The notes below the pieces were generated by a model. That model worked only from the letters and a program-made list of their open reading frames with translations, searched no databases and was not told where the DNA came from. A stretch of DNA of 64,000 bases from the NCBI GenBank assembly GCA_964035575.1, contig OZ037917.1, positions 620,001-684,000 of the forward strand. The letters are read 5' to 3'. Positions 63,995 through 64,000 of the stretch are shown here, piece after piece. Numbering within the stretch: position 1 is the stretch's first letter; the number at the start of each line of letters is the position of its first letter. The stretch is from Rhynchopus sp. YZ270_cl-10 (taxonomy: Eukaryota > Euglenozoa > Diplonemea > Diplonemida > Diplonemidae). Made by a program: the position numbers and the translations under genes.

Positions 63995-64000
63995 GTTTCA

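Larger units (their letters stand above)
57232..64000. other. 6.8-kb gene-free tail made of repeats
   Basis: No gene supported. It contains two direct repeats of about 600 bp, nested inverted repeats, a hAT-like element, R8, R2b, R4, a foldback, R2 and R3. Motifs GGCGCCGCAGGCG and GCGCGCGAAGCGCGC recur throughout. Confidence 0.75.

Overview
The window is nuclear DNA of a protist. All 18 genes I can support lie on the minus strand, so the 64 kb is one unidirectional gene array. Most start codons are preceded, within about 10-50 nt on the coding strand, by a pyrimidine tract ending in AG, which looks like a trans-splicing acceptor. One gene is a cathepsin L-like protease with strong kinetoplastid (cruzipain-type) character. 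Seven genes contain short GT-AG introns, mostly starting GTATG, which typical kinetoplastids lack. Together these traits fit a euglenozoan, most likely a diplonemid or relative. This is inference; no rRNA or spliced-leader RNA was recognised to settle it.

Layout, left to right (all genes minus strand): 9-mer satellite and repeats (1-2.8 kb); DENN-domain protein; small EF-hand protein; adenylosuccinate lyase; a two-exon unknown; a large ankyrin protein; a GDA1/CD39 nucleotidase; a SET/MYND protein; a repeat-rich gap with the inverted partner of the satellite (23-26 kb); a mitochondrial carrier; a 3 kb block of inverted-repeat elements (27.8-30 kb); an N-terminal kinesin; a SANBR/KIAA1841-like BTB protein; an 80-residue two-exon unknown; a cathepsin L-like protease; a VIT1/CCC1-like transporter; a large coiled-coil protein; the ribosome-biogenesis factor SSF1/Peter Pan; a 3.5 kb repeat gap; an amino-acid permease; a coiled-coil/tandem-BRCT protein; and a gene-free 6.8 kb tail built from mobile-element debris (57.2-64 kb). 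The genes are functionally unrelated housekeeping and signalling genes, as expected of a polycistronic array rather than an operon of one pathway.

The striking part is between the genes. At least eight short repeat families (called R1-R8 here, 35-130 bp each) recur about 50 times. As far as I can see by eye every clear copy points the same way relative to transcription, and several sit just upstream of the pyrimidine-AG acceptor of the next gene. R2 and R3 can fold into multi-arm structures and carry a GGTTCGATAACC motif on the transcribed strand. Around them lie non-autonomous DNA transposons: three hAT-like elements with perfect 8-bp target duplications (41.1, 51.1 and 61.2 kb), a 77-bp MITE inserted in an R1 copy, and many foldback elements. 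A second theme is gene structure: introns cluster at the 3' ends of genes, leaving tiny terminal exons (33-89 nt) that simple ORF calling misses. I reconstructed these for the DENN, lyase, permease, SANBR-like and EF-hand genes.
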